Source: Photobacterium kagoshimensis (GTDB lineage Bacteria > Pseudomonadota > Gammaproteobacteria > Enterobacterales > Vibrionaceae). From it: a stretch of 64,000 nt of DNA. How positions within the stretch are numbered: position 1 is the stretch's first letter; each line of letters begins with the position of its first letter. The stretch spans positions 1 to 64,000 of the forward strand of contig NZ_JAKJSO010000020.1 in the NCBI RefSeq assembly GCF_050337045.1, written 5' to 3'. The position numbers were made by a program, and so were the translations under genes. The notes beneath the pieces were generated by a model. It was not told where the DNA came from and did not search any database. It saw only the letters and a program-made list of their open reading frames with translations. This document shows positions 24,883 to 34,735 of the stretch, one piece after another.

Positions 24883-27252
24883 TTATGCTCTTGAGCGACT
24901 ACGGTTAGGCTTGTTACCGCCGCCATTCCCACCATTACGGCTTGCAGGTTTGCTGTTGCCACCACGTGCACTTGGGCCATTGCCTGTATTGTTACGGTTG
25001 CCCGATGATTGGCCAGTTGGCTTACCACGTTTACCGTTATTGGGTTTATTGCCGTTGCCGTTGCCGTTGCCGTTTTGCGCTCGGTTTCCACCATTGCTAC
25101 CCGGTTTACCATTGCGTTTGCCATCTTTACGGATGTCTGGCTGATTAGGGTGTTTGGTCGCAAAGCGTTTTGCACCATGGCGACCAGAACCACGACGCTG
25201 TGCTGGTGTTAGCTCTGCATCACTGCCTTCTTCCGGAACCAAGCAATTAGGACGATCACCAATCAGGTATTTCTTACCCATGTTGACTAGGGCTTCACGG
25301 ATCAAAGGCCAGTTTGCTGGATCGTGGTAACGCAGTAATGCTTTGTGTAAGCGACGCTGCCGCTCACCTTTCGCAACAAATAAGTCTTCACGCTTCTTGT
25401 ATTTAACACGCTTCAACGGGTTGGTTTCAGAGTGATACATCGCTGTTGCATTACACATTGGCGATGGGTAGAAGTTTTGTACCTGATCACACTGGTACTC
25501 GTTCTGCTTCAACCAAAGCGCAAGGTTGAGCATGTCTTCATCTGTCGAACCTGGGTGCGCAGAAATAAAGTAAGGAATAAGATATTGCTTCTTACCTGCC
25601 TCACGGTTGTATTTCTCAAACAGCTCTTTAAAGCGATCGTATTTGCCCATACCCGGCTTCATCATCAGATCAAGCGTGCCTTTCTCTGTATGCTCTGGGG
25701 CAATTTTTAAGTAACCACCTACGTGGTGCGTCACGAGCTCACGAATATACTCAGGTGATTCGATAGCTAAGTCGTACCGCACACCAGATGCAATCATGAT
25801 CTTTTTAATACCTTTCACTTCACGTGCTTTTCGGTATAGATCGATTGTGTGTTTATGATCTGTATTGAGCTTCTTACAAATATCAGGATAGATACATGCA
25901 GGGCGACGACAGTTAGCTTCCGCTTTAGGATCTGCACAGCCTAGGCGATACATGTTGGCTGTTGGGCCACCAAGATCCGAAATTGTGCCAGTAAAGCCAG
26001 GGACTTTGTCGCGAATTTCTTCTAACTCGTTAATGATCGACTCTTGTGAGCGGTTTTGGATAATACGTCCTTCGTGTTCTGTGATAGAACAGAATGAACA
26101 ACCACCAAAACAACCTCGCATGATATTTACCGAAGTCTTGATCATGTCATAGGCTGGGATCTTTGCTTTGCCGTACGAAGGGTGCGGTACACGCGCAAAG
26201 TACAGGCCAAATACGTAGTCCATTTCTTCCGTTGTTAGCGGAATAGGCGGTTTATTGATCCATAGCTCACGATCAGCGTGTTTTTGGATAAGTGCACGCG
26301 CTGAATGCGGGTTCGTTTCTAAGTGCATGACACGGCTTGCGTGTGCGTACAGAATACGGTCATTACGCAGTTTTTCATACGAGGGTAAACGTACTGCTGT
26401 GCTATTTGAGTCATGGCGAGATGGCTGAATGTGAACCACTTGCTTAACAGGCTGTGCGTCTGCTTGCTCTTTTTTATTGGTTTCACACACCTCTTCAGTC
26501 GCATATGGGTTCGGCATTTGCATGGCGCGGCCCGGCTTTTCAATGCGACTTGAATCGATTTCTTTATATCCAGCAGGTAGTTCGCGCATCATTACAGCCG
26601 TACCGGCAATGAACTGCATTTCTTCTAGCGTTTTACCGTCAGCAAGGCTGTGTGCGACTTCAACCAGTGCACGTTCGGCGTTACCAAATAAGAGGATGTC
26701 AGCTTTTGCATCCACTAAAACAGAACGACGAACTTTATCAGACCAGTAATCGTAGTGGGCAAGGCGGCGTAGGCTTGCTTCAATACCACCCAACACGATA
26801 GGGGTTTCTTTGTAGGCTTCACGACAACGTTGCGAGTAAACCAATACGGCACGATCAGGGCGTTTACCCCCTTCGTTGTTTGGTGTGTAGGCATCGTCGT
26901 GGCGCAGTTTACGGTCGGCAGTATAGCGGTTGATCATGGAATCCATGTTACCCGCAGTAATACCAAAGAACAGGTTAGGTTGGCCAAGTTCCATGAAAGC
27001 ATCTTTGTTATCCCACTTAGGCTGGGAAATGATACCAACACGAAAGCCTTGCGCTTCAAGCAAACGGCCAATGATAGCCATACCAAAGCTAGGGTGATCA
27101 ACATAAGCATCACCAGTAACAATAATTATGTCGCAGCTATCCCAGCCAAGTGCATCCATTTCTTTTCGAGTTGTCGGTAAAAATGGCGCTATGCCATAGC
27201 ACTCTGCCCAGTACTTTGGGTAGCTATTGATAGGTGTTACTTTGGTTTGCAT
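24883..27252 (-). CDS. ygiQ: YgiQ family radical SAM protein
   Basis: A 789-aa protein. The YgiQ N-terminal domain (MDALGWDSCDIIIVTGDAYVDHPSFG near residue 32) is followed by a radical SAM core whose CxxxCxxC is in MRGCFGGCSFCS near residue 380; a C-terminal domain follows. The last 100 or so residues are low-complexity Gly/Asn/Arg/Lys with NG repeats, unlike the compact E. coli form. The reaction is unknown for the family. The start has an AGAGGTCG ribosome-binding site. It is monocistronic. Confidence 0.92.
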   Translation of the reverse strand: MQTKVTPINSYPKYWAECYGIAPFLPTTRKEMDALGWDSCDIIIVTGDAYVDHPSFGMAIIGRLLEAQGFRVGIISQPKWDNKDAFMELGQPNLFFGITAGNMDSMINRYTADRKLRHDDAYTPNNEGGKRPDRAVLVYSQRCREAYKETPIVLGGIEASLRRLAHYDYWSDKVRRSVLVDAKADILLFGNAERALVEVAHSLADGKTLEEMQFIAGTAVMMRELPAGYKEIDSSRIEKPGRAMQMPNPYATEEVCETNKKEQADAQPVKQVVHIQPSRHDSNSTAVRLPSYEKLRNDRILYAHASRVMHLETNPHSARALIQKHADRELWINKPPIPLTTEEMDYVFGLYFARVPHPSYGKAKIPAYDMIKTSVNIMRGCFGGCSFCSITEHEGRIIQNRSQESIINELEEIRDKVPGFTGTISDLGGPTANMYRLGCADPKAEANCRRPACIYPDICKKLNTDHKHTIDLYRKAREVKGIKKIMIASGVRYDLAIESPEYIRELVTHHVGGYLKIAPEHTEKGTLDLMMKPGMGKYDRFKELFEKYNREAGKKQYLIPYFISAHPGSTDEDMLNLALWLKQNEYQCDQVQNFYPSPMCNATAMYHSETNPLKRVKYKKREDLFVAKGERQRRLHKALLRYHDPANWPLIREALVNMGKKYLIGDRPNCLVPEEGSDAELTPAQRRGSGRHGAKRFATKHPNQPDIRKDGKRNGKPGSNGGNRAQNGNGNGNGNKPNNGKRGKPTGQSSGNRNNTGNGPSARGGNSKPASRNGGNGGGNKPNRSRSRA

Positions 27253-27408
27253 ACATCGACCTCTATTTTCTGAGGCGGGAATTATAGCGGCAAGCTAGAT
27301 CACTGGCTAGTCTCAAGCCGCGGGAGCATGTAATTGTAGACTAATATTCTTGAACACTGCACAACATGGAGGGCGAATGTGAATGTCCCGTACAAAATAG
27401 TGGCATAT

Positions 27409-27432
27409 AAAAAGCCCGCACAGGGCGGGCTT
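27409..27432 (-). terminator. Terminator of dcuC
   Basis: On the minus strand, a GCCCGC/GCGGGC stem with two flanking A-T pairs, a 5-nt loop and a T5 tract. Confidence 0.87.
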
Positions 27433-27457
27433 AATCAGTACTTGTTTAAGATAGTTA

Positions 27458-28816
27458 TTAAACGGCAGTTGGAACCATAATTTGCGTTGCAACAATCACG
27501 ATAACAATACCGACAAGGACTGGTACGGAAGTACGTTTAACAACTTCAAACGGTGATAGTTTTGCCATGCCAGAACACGCAACAACCACGCCAGATACAG
27601 GGGAAATTGTACGGCCTAAGTTCGATGCTTGTAGCATAGGAATAACAAGGTACGCTGGGTTAATGCCCATTTTAGCGGCAAGACTCGGGATAAGTTCTAC
27701 GAATGCGTAAAACGGCGCGTTACCAGAACCTGTAGTGATAGCTGCAATTGCAGTAATAGCCACCAGAAGAATCATTAAGAAGATACCGCCAGCGCCAGCT
27801 ACTTCAGCTAAGTGCAGTAGGTTGTCGATAAAGCCGACAGACTTTAGACCTTGTGCAAACACACCCGCCGAGATAAGTAGCATTACCACGCCAGAGAACG
27901 CATCGGCCATGCCTTTGTACGCTGCATCTAGGCCTTCAAATACCTTGCTTGATTCACGGTGACGAACAAGTTCGATAATAGCGGCTAGGAACATACAAAT
28001 AACAAGGATAGTAACGATGTGTAGCTGTGGGAATAATTTACCGCTGAACAGTAGTACACCGATGATAGGCGTAAACGGTAAAATACAGAAGAACTTAGGT
28101 GCGTTAACTTCAAGTTCAGAGACATCTAAACGCTCATGAACAACACCTTCTTTGTCATCAAGGTAACGCTGCCAGAAGAAGTGTGCAGCTGCCATACCGA
28201 TGATTGCAACAATAGAGATAGGTAGGGTTGTTTTGAATGCAAAATCAATCAGTTCCATGCCTGCTGATTCAGCAGCAACAACGACATCACCCGATGTTGG
28301 CGAAAGAATGATAGCGGCAGGCGATGCACAGATAGCAGCTGCTGCACCACGGCTAATACCCATATTCACCATTAGAGGGAATAAGGTCGCCATCAGTAAT
28401 ACACCCAGGCCAGTTGCTGAAGAAACGGCTAGCGACATTAGACATGCCACAAAGTAGGTCGCAACCATTAGCACATAAGGTGATTTGATAAAGCGAAGTG
28501 GGCGAGATGCCATCATTACAACCATATCGTTGGCACCGATCTTCGTCATGTATGCAGCGAAACCACAAAGCATCATGATCATCATGCCTAGACCGCCCGC
28601 GCGGTACATTAATAGGTATTTGATGTACTCAAAAACGTCTGTTAATGGGTTACCTGTAGAGGTAACGCCAGATGGTAAAACATCTTTACCTAACGCAGCG
28701 GTTATCGCTAATAGAATAATACCGCCTGTTAAAAGCACTCCAGTTGCTGTGTATCCTTTAAAGATGTATCGACCTACACCTGCTGCAACCAGAAGACCTA
28801 TTACTAACTCCAACAT
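27458..28816 (-). CDS. dcuC: DcuC-family C4-dicarboxylate transporter
   Basis: A 452-aa protein with 12 or so TM segments. The N-terminus MLELVIGLLVAAGVGRYIFKGY and the internal CASPAAIILSPTSGD and MLQASNLGRTISPVSGVVVA blocks match DcuC. It exchanges or exports succinate and fumarate during anaerobic growth. Family members also include the related DcuD, so substrate preference is not certain. It is monocistronic, with its own terminator, and a downstream LysR gene on the same strand lies upstream of its promoter region. Confidence 0.9.
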   Translation of the reverse strand: MLELVIGLLVAAGVGRYIFKGYTATGVLLTGGIILLAITAALGKDVLPSGVTSTGNPLTDVFEYIKYLLMYRAGGLGMMIMMLCGFAAYMTKIGANDMVVMMASRPLRFIKSPYVLMVATYFVACLMSLAVSSATGLGVLLMATLFPLMVNMGISRGAAAAICASPAAIILSPTSGDVVVAAESAGMELIDFAFKTTLPISIVAIIGMAAAHFFWQRYLDDKEGVVHERLDVSELEVNAPKFFCILPFTPIIGVLLFSGKLFPQLHIVTILVICMFLAAIIELVRHRESSKVFEGLDAAYKGMADAFSGVVMLLISAGVFAQGLKSVGFIDNLLHLAEVAGAGGIFLMILLVAITAIAAITTGSGNAPFYAFVELIPSLAAKMGINPAYLVIPMLQASNLGRTISPVSGVVVACSGMAKLSPFEVVKRTSVPVLVGIVIVIVATQIMVPTAV

Positions 28817-29144
28817 GGAAATGTCCTCTTAAAACTACAAATAAAAAAATAAAATCTGTGAATAGTTGAATAATTTGCTTACACATTGTTTGTGAGCAAT
28901 GTACCTAAAAAGGAGAAGAGGTACGATAGTTAACAAACTAACTTATGATCTAAAACATAATTTTCTGTACCATGTTAAATTTGTGCTGCTTAACTGATAA
29001 CTTTAATGGTTGTATTGGTAAATACAAGATTAAGAAAGGCTTTTTGTTTAAGGATAATAGGTGTGCATGTTAATGTTATAAGCATGAAGTGGCATTGATG
29101 TGTGAAATTGATGTGACGTTGAAATCGTATTTATAAATTCACAT
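28817..29144. other. Promoter region of dcuC
   Basis: AT-rich spacer between the LysR 3' end and dcuC on the minus strand. A weak TTATG/CATAA inverted repeat lies at 28943-28960. I see no good FNR or CRP site, though anaerobic control would be expected. Confidence 0.4.
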
Positions 29145-30017
29145 TTATATGCAACATTCTTTTACATACTCTTTGAATGCACGGTCAGCGAGCGATAAAT
29201 ATCCATGCTTACGCCATGCAATAGCAATATCTAAAAAAACCGCTTCTTCAAAAGGAACAGGCAACACGCCGTGTTCGTGCTCTGTCACCATTTCGAGTAA
29301 TGCACTAATCGCAAAGTCACGTCTGACTATGTTTAAAATCATTGGCAGCAGATTCGTTTCAAATGAAATTAAGGGCTGGAGCTTTTGGCTATCGCATACA
29401 CGGTCGATGAATTCGCGGTGAAAATAGCCTTGTTTAAACATGACCAATTCTTGGGCAAAGAATGTTTTGAAGTCGATACTTGCTTGTGATGCAAAGGGAT
29501 GATCTTCGCCCACCACAGCGACCATTTGCGACGTGAGTAAGTGCTCTGTCTCAAGCGCTTCGGGAACGTTATGGTTAATGATAACGCCTAAATCCAGTTC
29601 GCCTTCTATGAGCATCTTTCGTATTGATTGTGCTCCGCCTTCGACCATGGTCAACTTGAGATTAGGGTATTGGCTCTTAAAGCCCATTAATATTTCAGGG
29701 AAAAAGTAAGATCCTAGCATGCTGGGTACACCTAATCGCACTTCTCCTTTTTCTAATCCCTGTAATTCAGCCATCGCAATTTCGGCATCTTTTAATTGCT
29801 GTATCACTAAACGTGCATGAGGCATTAATACATCGCCTTCATGGGTTAAGCTGATCTTTCGTTCATTGCGATGAAAAAGGTCAAGCCCCAGTGATGTCTC
29901 AAGTTTTTTTATCGCGATGCTTAACGCGGGTTGAGCAATATTAAGTTGCTTGGCGGCTGCGGTGAAATTACCGATTTCAGCGAGAGTCACAAAGTATTTA
30001 AGCTGACGAACATCCAT
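29145..30017 (-). CDS. LysR family transcriptional regulator
   Basis: A 290-aa canonical LysR protein: MDVRQLKYFVTLAEIGNFTAAAKQLNIAQPALSIAIKKLE, then the effector domain with GEVRLGVPSMLGSYFFPEIL. It is similar to CynR/YnfL-type regulators. It is divergent from the MFS gene at 30119 across a 101-nt spacer, which makes that transporter its likely target. Confidence 0.92.
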   Translation of the reverse strand: MDVRQLKYFVTLAEIGNFTAAAKQLNIAQPALSIAIKKLETSLGLDLFHRNERKISLTHEGDVLMPHARLVIQQLKDAEIAMAELQGLEKGEVRLGVPSMLGSYFFPEILMGFKSQYPNLKLTMVEGGAQSIRKMLIEGELDLGVIINHNVPEALETEHLLTSQMVAVVGEDHPFASQASIDFKTFFAQELVMFKQGYFHREFIDRVCDSQKLQPLISFETNLLPMILNIVRRDFAISALLEMVTEHEHGVLPVPFEEAVFLDIAIAWRKHGYLSLADRAFKEYVKECCI

Positions 30018-30118
30018 GGCTATATCTTTTATTTATCATCTTTATAGTTTCAATATATTTTCATTATTACTGGCAGCTTGCTACTGTTTTGTCATCAATT
30101 TAAGAGGTGACAAGCAAG

Positions 30119-31345
30119 ATGATTCAGGTTGGAACCACATCCTATAAAAAAGCGACATTTTCCCTCGCGCTGGGGTCGTTTTTGGTGTTTTGTAATTTAT
30201 ACCTATTCCAGCCTGTATTACCTGTAATGGCTGCGCAGTTCTCGGTGAGCGCAACCAAGGTAAACTGGCTATTAGCGGCTGGTACATTTAGCCTTGCTTT
30301 AACCTTAGTGCCTTGGGCGGTAGCATCTGAATGTGTTGGGCGTTATCGCATTATGCTGGTTAGTTTATTTTTATTGCCCCTTGTTGGTTTGTTGATGCTG
30401 TGGGCTGATACCTTGTTTTTGCTGTCAGTGGCACGGGCGGTTATGGGAATTGCTTTAGCGGGGTTTGCGGCCGTGGCCGTTGCCTATATGGCTGAGGAGT
30501 TTTCAAGCAAAGCACTGATGTTAGCGGTGGGGACTTATATTAGTGCCAATTCATTAGGGGGCATTTTCGGTCGTTTATTTGGTGGTATTGTCACTGAGTA
30601 TTGGGGATGGCAGACAGCCGTTATTGGTATGGCTATTTTTAGCTTTATTGGTGCCTGTGCGGTTTGGCGTTTATTGCCTCAACAGCAGCATTTTATGCCA
30701 CCAGAAAAAGGGTTTGGGTTAAACCAGCTACGTGCTCAGCACCGTTTTATTATTCAGCATTTGAAGCAGCGTTCTCTGTGGTTGGCGATGTTGATTGGTG
30801 GTATTAACTTTGCACTATTTGTTAACTTATATTCGGTGATGGGCTTTCGCTTAGTCGCGCCGCCATATTCACTGCCGTTGAGCATCACGGCTATGATTTT
30901 CTTGTGCTATTTGAGTGGCACAATTACCGCGAAACTGAGTGGTTGGTGGAGTCAGTCGTTTAGCGTGACATCAGGTATGTTACTGGGCTCTTGTGTGAGT
31001 CTCGCGGGAATGTGGATAGCAGCAGTTGAATCTATCCCTGCAATGTTGCTGGGTTTATTACTGATCAGCTCGGGTGCTTTTTTTACTCACTCGTTGGCTT
31101 ATGCTTGGGTTAGCCGAAAAGCAAAAACGGCAAAAGCCACAGCAACCGCGCTATACCTTGTGCATTATTATGTTGGTGGCAGTTTAGGCGGGTTCTACCT
31201 TATTGCTTGCTGGCAGTACGGTGCATGGCATGGGGTAGTGGCTGGTGGCATGGTGTTATACGTAGCACTATTTACCTTGTGTTGCTGGTTACGACGCTAT
31301 GAAATACAGGTTGCGAAGACAGATAATTTGTCATCCGCAACCTAA
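30119..31345 (+). CDS. MFS transporter (YnfM-like)
   Basis: A 408-aa protein with 12 TM segments: FSLALGSFLVFCNLYLFQPVLPVMAAQF at the N-terminus and the MFS motif A-like SECVGRYRIML near residue 74. It resembles E. coli YnfM, a drug/H+ antiporter-type member paired there too with a divergent LysR gene (YnfL). I chose ATG 30119, 9 nt after AGAGGTG; the GTG at 30107 overlaps the ribosome-binding site. Substrate unknown. Confidence 0.88.
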   Translation: MIQVGTTSYKKATFSLALGSFLVFCNLYLFQPVLPVMAAQFSVSATKVNWLLAAGTFSLALTLVPWAVASECVGRYRIMLVSLFLLPLVGLLMLWADTLFLLSVARAVMGIALAGFAAVAVAYMAEEFSSKALMLAVGTYISANSLGGIFGRLFGGIVTEYWGWQTAVIGMAIFSFIGACAVWRLLPQQQHFMPPEKGFGLNQLRAQHRFIIQHLKQRSLWLAMLIGGINFALFVNLYSVMGFRLVAPPYSLPLSITAMIFLCYLSGTITAKLSGWWSQSFSVTSGMLLGSCVSLAGMWIAAVESIPAMLLGLLLISSGAFFTHSLAYAWVSRKAKTAKATATALYLVHYYVGGSLGGFYLIACWQYGAWHGVVAGGMVLYVALFTLCCWLRRYEIQVAKTDNLSSAT

Positions 31346-31363
31346 TATCGAGTGATCTTGTGT

Positions 31364-33250
31364 TTAGTATTTGAATTGATTAACCACTTTATCTAATTGT
31401 TCGGCCATGGCTGAGACCTCGCGGCTACTTTCTGCTGATTGTTGGATCATAGAAACAGTGTGCTGCGCCAATTCAGAAATATGGGTGATATTTTTATCAA
31501 TCTCAGCCGATACCATGGCTTGTTGTTCTGACGCTGATGCAATTTGTAAGTTCTTATCTAAAATACCACCGATTGCGTCACCGATACGATTCATAGCGAG
31601 TACGGCTGATTGTGTCTGTTCAACCGTGACTGTAGTTTGTTCTTGGCTCTTATGCATGATAGCCACAATTTCTTCAACGCCATTATGTAGGTCTTCAACG
31701 GTTTGCTCTATTTCCTTGGTGGAGTGATGAGTATTCTGTGCTAATTGACGTACCTCGTCAGCAACAACGGCAAACCCTCGTCCTTGATCGCCAGCACGAG
31801 CAGCTTCGATGGCGGCATTCAATGCCAATAAGTTTGTTTGATCCGTAATATCACGAATGACTGAAATAACTTTGTTGATGCTTTGGCTTTGCAGCTCTAG
31901 CTGAGTGATGAGTGTTTGCGATGCTGTAATATCTGTGGCTAGACATTGCAAGCTGTCACCTGCCTGTTGGCTGATCTTTTGGCTGGCGAGAGCTTCATTT
32001 TGGACATCTTCTACCGCATGCGCCGCATCACCAATATTGGCTGCTATATCATTGCTGGTTGCGAGTAGTTCATTAACAGCAGTCGCAACTGAAGCAGACT
32101 CAGCTTGTTGCTGTTCGGCGTTGGTCATACTGTGCGTTGAAGCTTGGTGTGAGTCTTTAGTCGTGCTTGACAGCTGTTGGGCAATAAGGGCTACGTCACG
32201 GATAATAGCTTGTAATCGTGCTGTGAATTGGTCGAAAGATTGACTTAATTGGGACAGCTCATCTTTACCTTTATCATCCATACGAACGGTCAAATCACCT
32301 TCGCCAGCTGCAATACTGGCCATGATGGCATTCACTTTGGCTAACCGCTGGCTAATTTGGCGGCTAATGATCAACAAAGCACCACTGATGAGCAGTGTAA
32401 AACCAAGGCCAATGACAGCGAGTATTATCTCCTCTGTTTGTACGCGTGCACTAATGCTTTTCAGCGTTGTTTTTTCAAGATCTTTTAAGTCTAACTCGAC
32501 ATTGTGAACGGCTGTTCTAAGTTGGCCATATAAGCCTTCCGTAGGTGTTAACCCTATTGTTTGATAACCAGCACTGAGTTCATCGAACATGGTTTGGTAG
32601 AGCAAAATACTTTGCTTGAGGGGGTGTTTGTCACTGCTGGTTAGGTAGCTTGCTGAAATAGCCGTCAGCAGGGTGTCGGCGTTATTATTAAATGCGGTGA
32701 CATGATCGATATTACGGGTGAGCAGGAAGTCTTTTTCATTACGCCTTAGGGTTAGTAACATGCGACGAAGACGATCATTTGCGGTTAACAGCATTGCTTC
32801 TTCTGCTGCATCAGCCGCTTGGTGAATTTGGCCTTGTAGTCCTTGATCTGGAGTTAATCCGATAAGGATCCTCTGATCGGTGATGAGGTTAAATTGGGTG
32901 GCATATTGATTGAGCAGTGTGAATATTTCTAAAAAATCAGCTTGGTTTGCGAGTTCGTAATAATGCAAATTGGACTCGATTTGCTGTAATCGTGTGACTA
33001 AGGTTTGATAAGTCTGGTTGAACTGAGTGATGTATTTAGGATCGAGACGGCTGAGGAAGTCTTTTTCATAACGACGTAGGGTCAGTAAGTCATTTTGACT
33101 GCGGGCGGTTTCTTGGGCTGTAAATTGTAATGTTCCTAAATTATCAAAAGCCAGTTTTTCGATAAAGCCGAAAGCAACAATCCCAGTTACTAGGAACAAC
33201 GCGAGTCCAAGTAATTTCCCTCGGATTGTATGAAATGAAAATGTCCTCAT
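31364..33250 (-). CDS. Methyl-accepting chemotaxis protein with HBM sensor domain
   Basis: 628 aa: TM1 at about 12-30, then a helical periplasmic sensor with two similar LRRYEKDFL and LRRNEKDFL motifs (about 58 and 168), the signature of the helical bimodular (HBM) domain. TM2 follows near 275-295, then HAMP and a signalling domain with hairpin tip DQTNLLALNAAIEAARAGDQ. HBM receptors of the McpS type sense organic acids such as malate and succinate. There is no C-terminal CheR-docking pentapeptide. Monocistronic. Confidence 0.92.
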   Translation of the reverse strand: MRTFSFHTIRGKLLGLALFLVTGIVAFGFIEKLAFDNLGTLQFTAQETARSQNDLLTLRRYEKDFLSRLDPKYITQFNQTYQTLVTRLQQIESNLHYYELANQADFLEIFTLLNQYATQFNLITDQRILIGLTPDQGLQGQIHQAADAAEEAMLLTANDRLRRMLLTLRRNEKDFLLTRNIDHVTAFNNNADTLLTAISASYLTSSDKHPLKQSILLYQTMFDELSAGYQTIGLTPTEGLYGQLRTAVHNVELDLKDLEKTTLKSISARVQTEEIILAVIGLGFTLLISGALLIISRQISQRLAKVNAIMASIAAGEGDLTVRMDDKGKDELSQLSQSFDQFTARLQAIIRDVALIAQQLSSTTKDSHQASTHSMTNAEQQQAESASVATAVNELLATSNDIAANIGDAAHAVEDVQNEALASQKISQQAGDSLQCLATDITASQTLITQLELQSQSINKVISVIRDITDQTNLLALNAAIEAARAGDQGRGFAVVADEVRQLAQNTHHSTKEIEQTVEDLHNGVEEIVAIMHKSQEQTTVTVEQTQSAVLAMNRIGDAIGGILDKNLQIASASEQQAMVSAEIDKNITHISELAQHTVSMIQQSAESSREVSAMAEQLDKVVNQFKY

Positions 33251-33463
33251 AAGCCAACCTTATTGTCATATTATACATACAACTATAGGCATATTTTTCA
33301 TCTTGATGGATTTGTTTATTGGGTTATTTATCACTTTGAGACAGTGAGCAGAAAGTCATTGGATATCTGTTGGTTGGAAGATGCGTTGTGCTGTACATCG
33401 ACCCAGCTTCGCGGAGTAAATAAGCCTTAGACTACTTCGTCTCAAATTAATGGCTTACAGATA

Positions 33464-33491
33464 TAAGAAAAGCCAGTGTGATACTGGCTTT
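33464..33491 (-). terminator. Terminator of glpABC
   Basis: On the minus strand: AAAGCCAGT/ACTGGCTTT stem, 5-nt loop and TTCTT tail, about 33 nt after the glpC stop. Confidence 0.82.
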
Positions 33492-33523
33492 CTTTGGTAT
33501 AACAAGTTGTGCCTTGGTTGATA

Positions 33524-34735
33524 TTAATCGATAGCCATCGCAAGCAAAGAAACAGGGTGGATCGTTTCTAAGTCGGTGTTTTCTTCAATTTGCCATTTAC
33601 AGGTTTCACAATCGGTAATGGCAAAATCGGCATTGGATTGGCGAATTTGCTTAAACAGTTTTTCACCAATTGCCATCGATGTATCGTAGTTTTCAGTTTT
33701 AAAGCCGTAGGTCCCTGCTAGGCCACAACATTGGCTATCGAGCACGACAACTTCAAGGCCTGGGATCATTTTAAGTAGCTCAATCGTGTATAAGCTACCG
33801 CCCGTACGCTCTAAATGACAAGGTGTATGGTAGACAATCTTCTTATTGATTGGCTTCATTTTTGGCATATCACCATTCATGAAGGCTTTAAGCAAAAAGC
33901 GCGTCACATACTCGATGTTATCAGCCACTTTGCTGTTATCGACTTTAAGTACGTGAGGGTATTCCTCGCGTAGCGTAAATGAACAGGTTGAAGAGGTTGA
34001 TACGATAGGCGCATCGTACTTTTCAATTGCTTCTGCAAATTTCTTCACATTGAGCTTGGCGTTTTTCTTCGCTTTATCAAAGAAGCCATTGGCGATCAGT
34101 GGTACACCACAACATTTCTCTTTATCCAGCAATTGGACACCAATGCTCATGGCATTCATGACTTTGACAAAGTCTTTACCCAGTTGCGGGTGGTTGTAAT
34201 TCACAAAACAGCCGTGGAAATAGTGCACCTGTTTTGGGTACAAGGCTTGGCTGGTACAGTTCTGTTTGTACCAACGGCGGAATGTGCCGTGTGAGTATTT
34301 CGGCAGTGATTTATGGTCATGCACGCCAATGGTATGGTGCATGGCTTTTTTCACCGGTTTTAAACTCGTAACAGCATTCACGATAGGGGCAAAGGGGGTT
34401 GCCACCGAGCCCATTAGATCGGTATGACTCAGCACGTAATCACGAATTGTTTTAATGTTTAGCGGCATTTTTGCGTGTTCATCACGCGCCACTGCAATTA
34501 AATCACCAATTTTTACGCCAGATGGGCAGGCGGTTTCGCAGCGTTTACAGTTAGTACAAAGCTTGAGTGTTTCATCGTAAAACTCAGGGCTTTTCATGCG
34601 TAAGCGTTCGCCATCGGGACCACATTGTTTAGGGCCTGGGTATTCTGGGTTCGCTTTTGCTACTGGGCAGTACACAGTACAAACGGTGCATTTAATACAT
34701 TGATCGAAGCTAGTGTCTTTTTTTGGAAGGCTCAT
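33524..34735 (-). CDS. glpC: Anaerobic glycerol-3-phosphate dehydrogenase subunit C
   Basis: A 403-aa Fe-S subunit that anchors GlpAB to the membrane and passes electrons to menaquinone. Two 4Fe-4S motifs are near the N-terminus (CIKCTVCTVYCP at about 14 and CTNCKRCETACP at about 60). Two CCG domains follow, with KCCGVPLI near 205 and QCCGLAGTYG near 340. Its start overlaps the glpB stop by 4 nt. It is the last gene of glpABC. Confidence 0.95.
   Translation of the reverse strand: MSLPKKDTSFDQCIKCTVCTVYCPVAKANPEYPGPKQCGPDGERLRMKSPEFYDETLKLCTNCKRCETACPSGVKIGDLIAVARDEHAKMPLNIKTIRDYVLSHTDLMGSVATPFAPIVNAVTSLKPVKKAMHHTIGVHDHKSLPKYSHGTFRRWYKQNCTSQALYPKQVHYFHGCFVNYNHPQLGKDFVKVMNAMSIGVQLLDKEKCCGVPLIANGFFDKAKKNAKLNVKKFAEAIEKYDAPIVSTSSTCSFTLREEYPHVLKVDNSKVADNIEYVTRFLLKAFMNGDMPKMKPINKKIVYHTPCHLERTGGSLYTIELLKMIPGLEVVVLDSQCCGLAGTYGFKTENYDTSMAIGEKLFKQIRQSNADFAITDCETCKWQIEENTDLETIHPVSLLAMAID

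Noticed and set aside
24911..25212. Pro/Leu-rich open frames opposite the ygiQ tail
   Set aside because: They mirror the Gly/Asn/Arg-rich repeats of ygiQ on the other strand; composition explains them.
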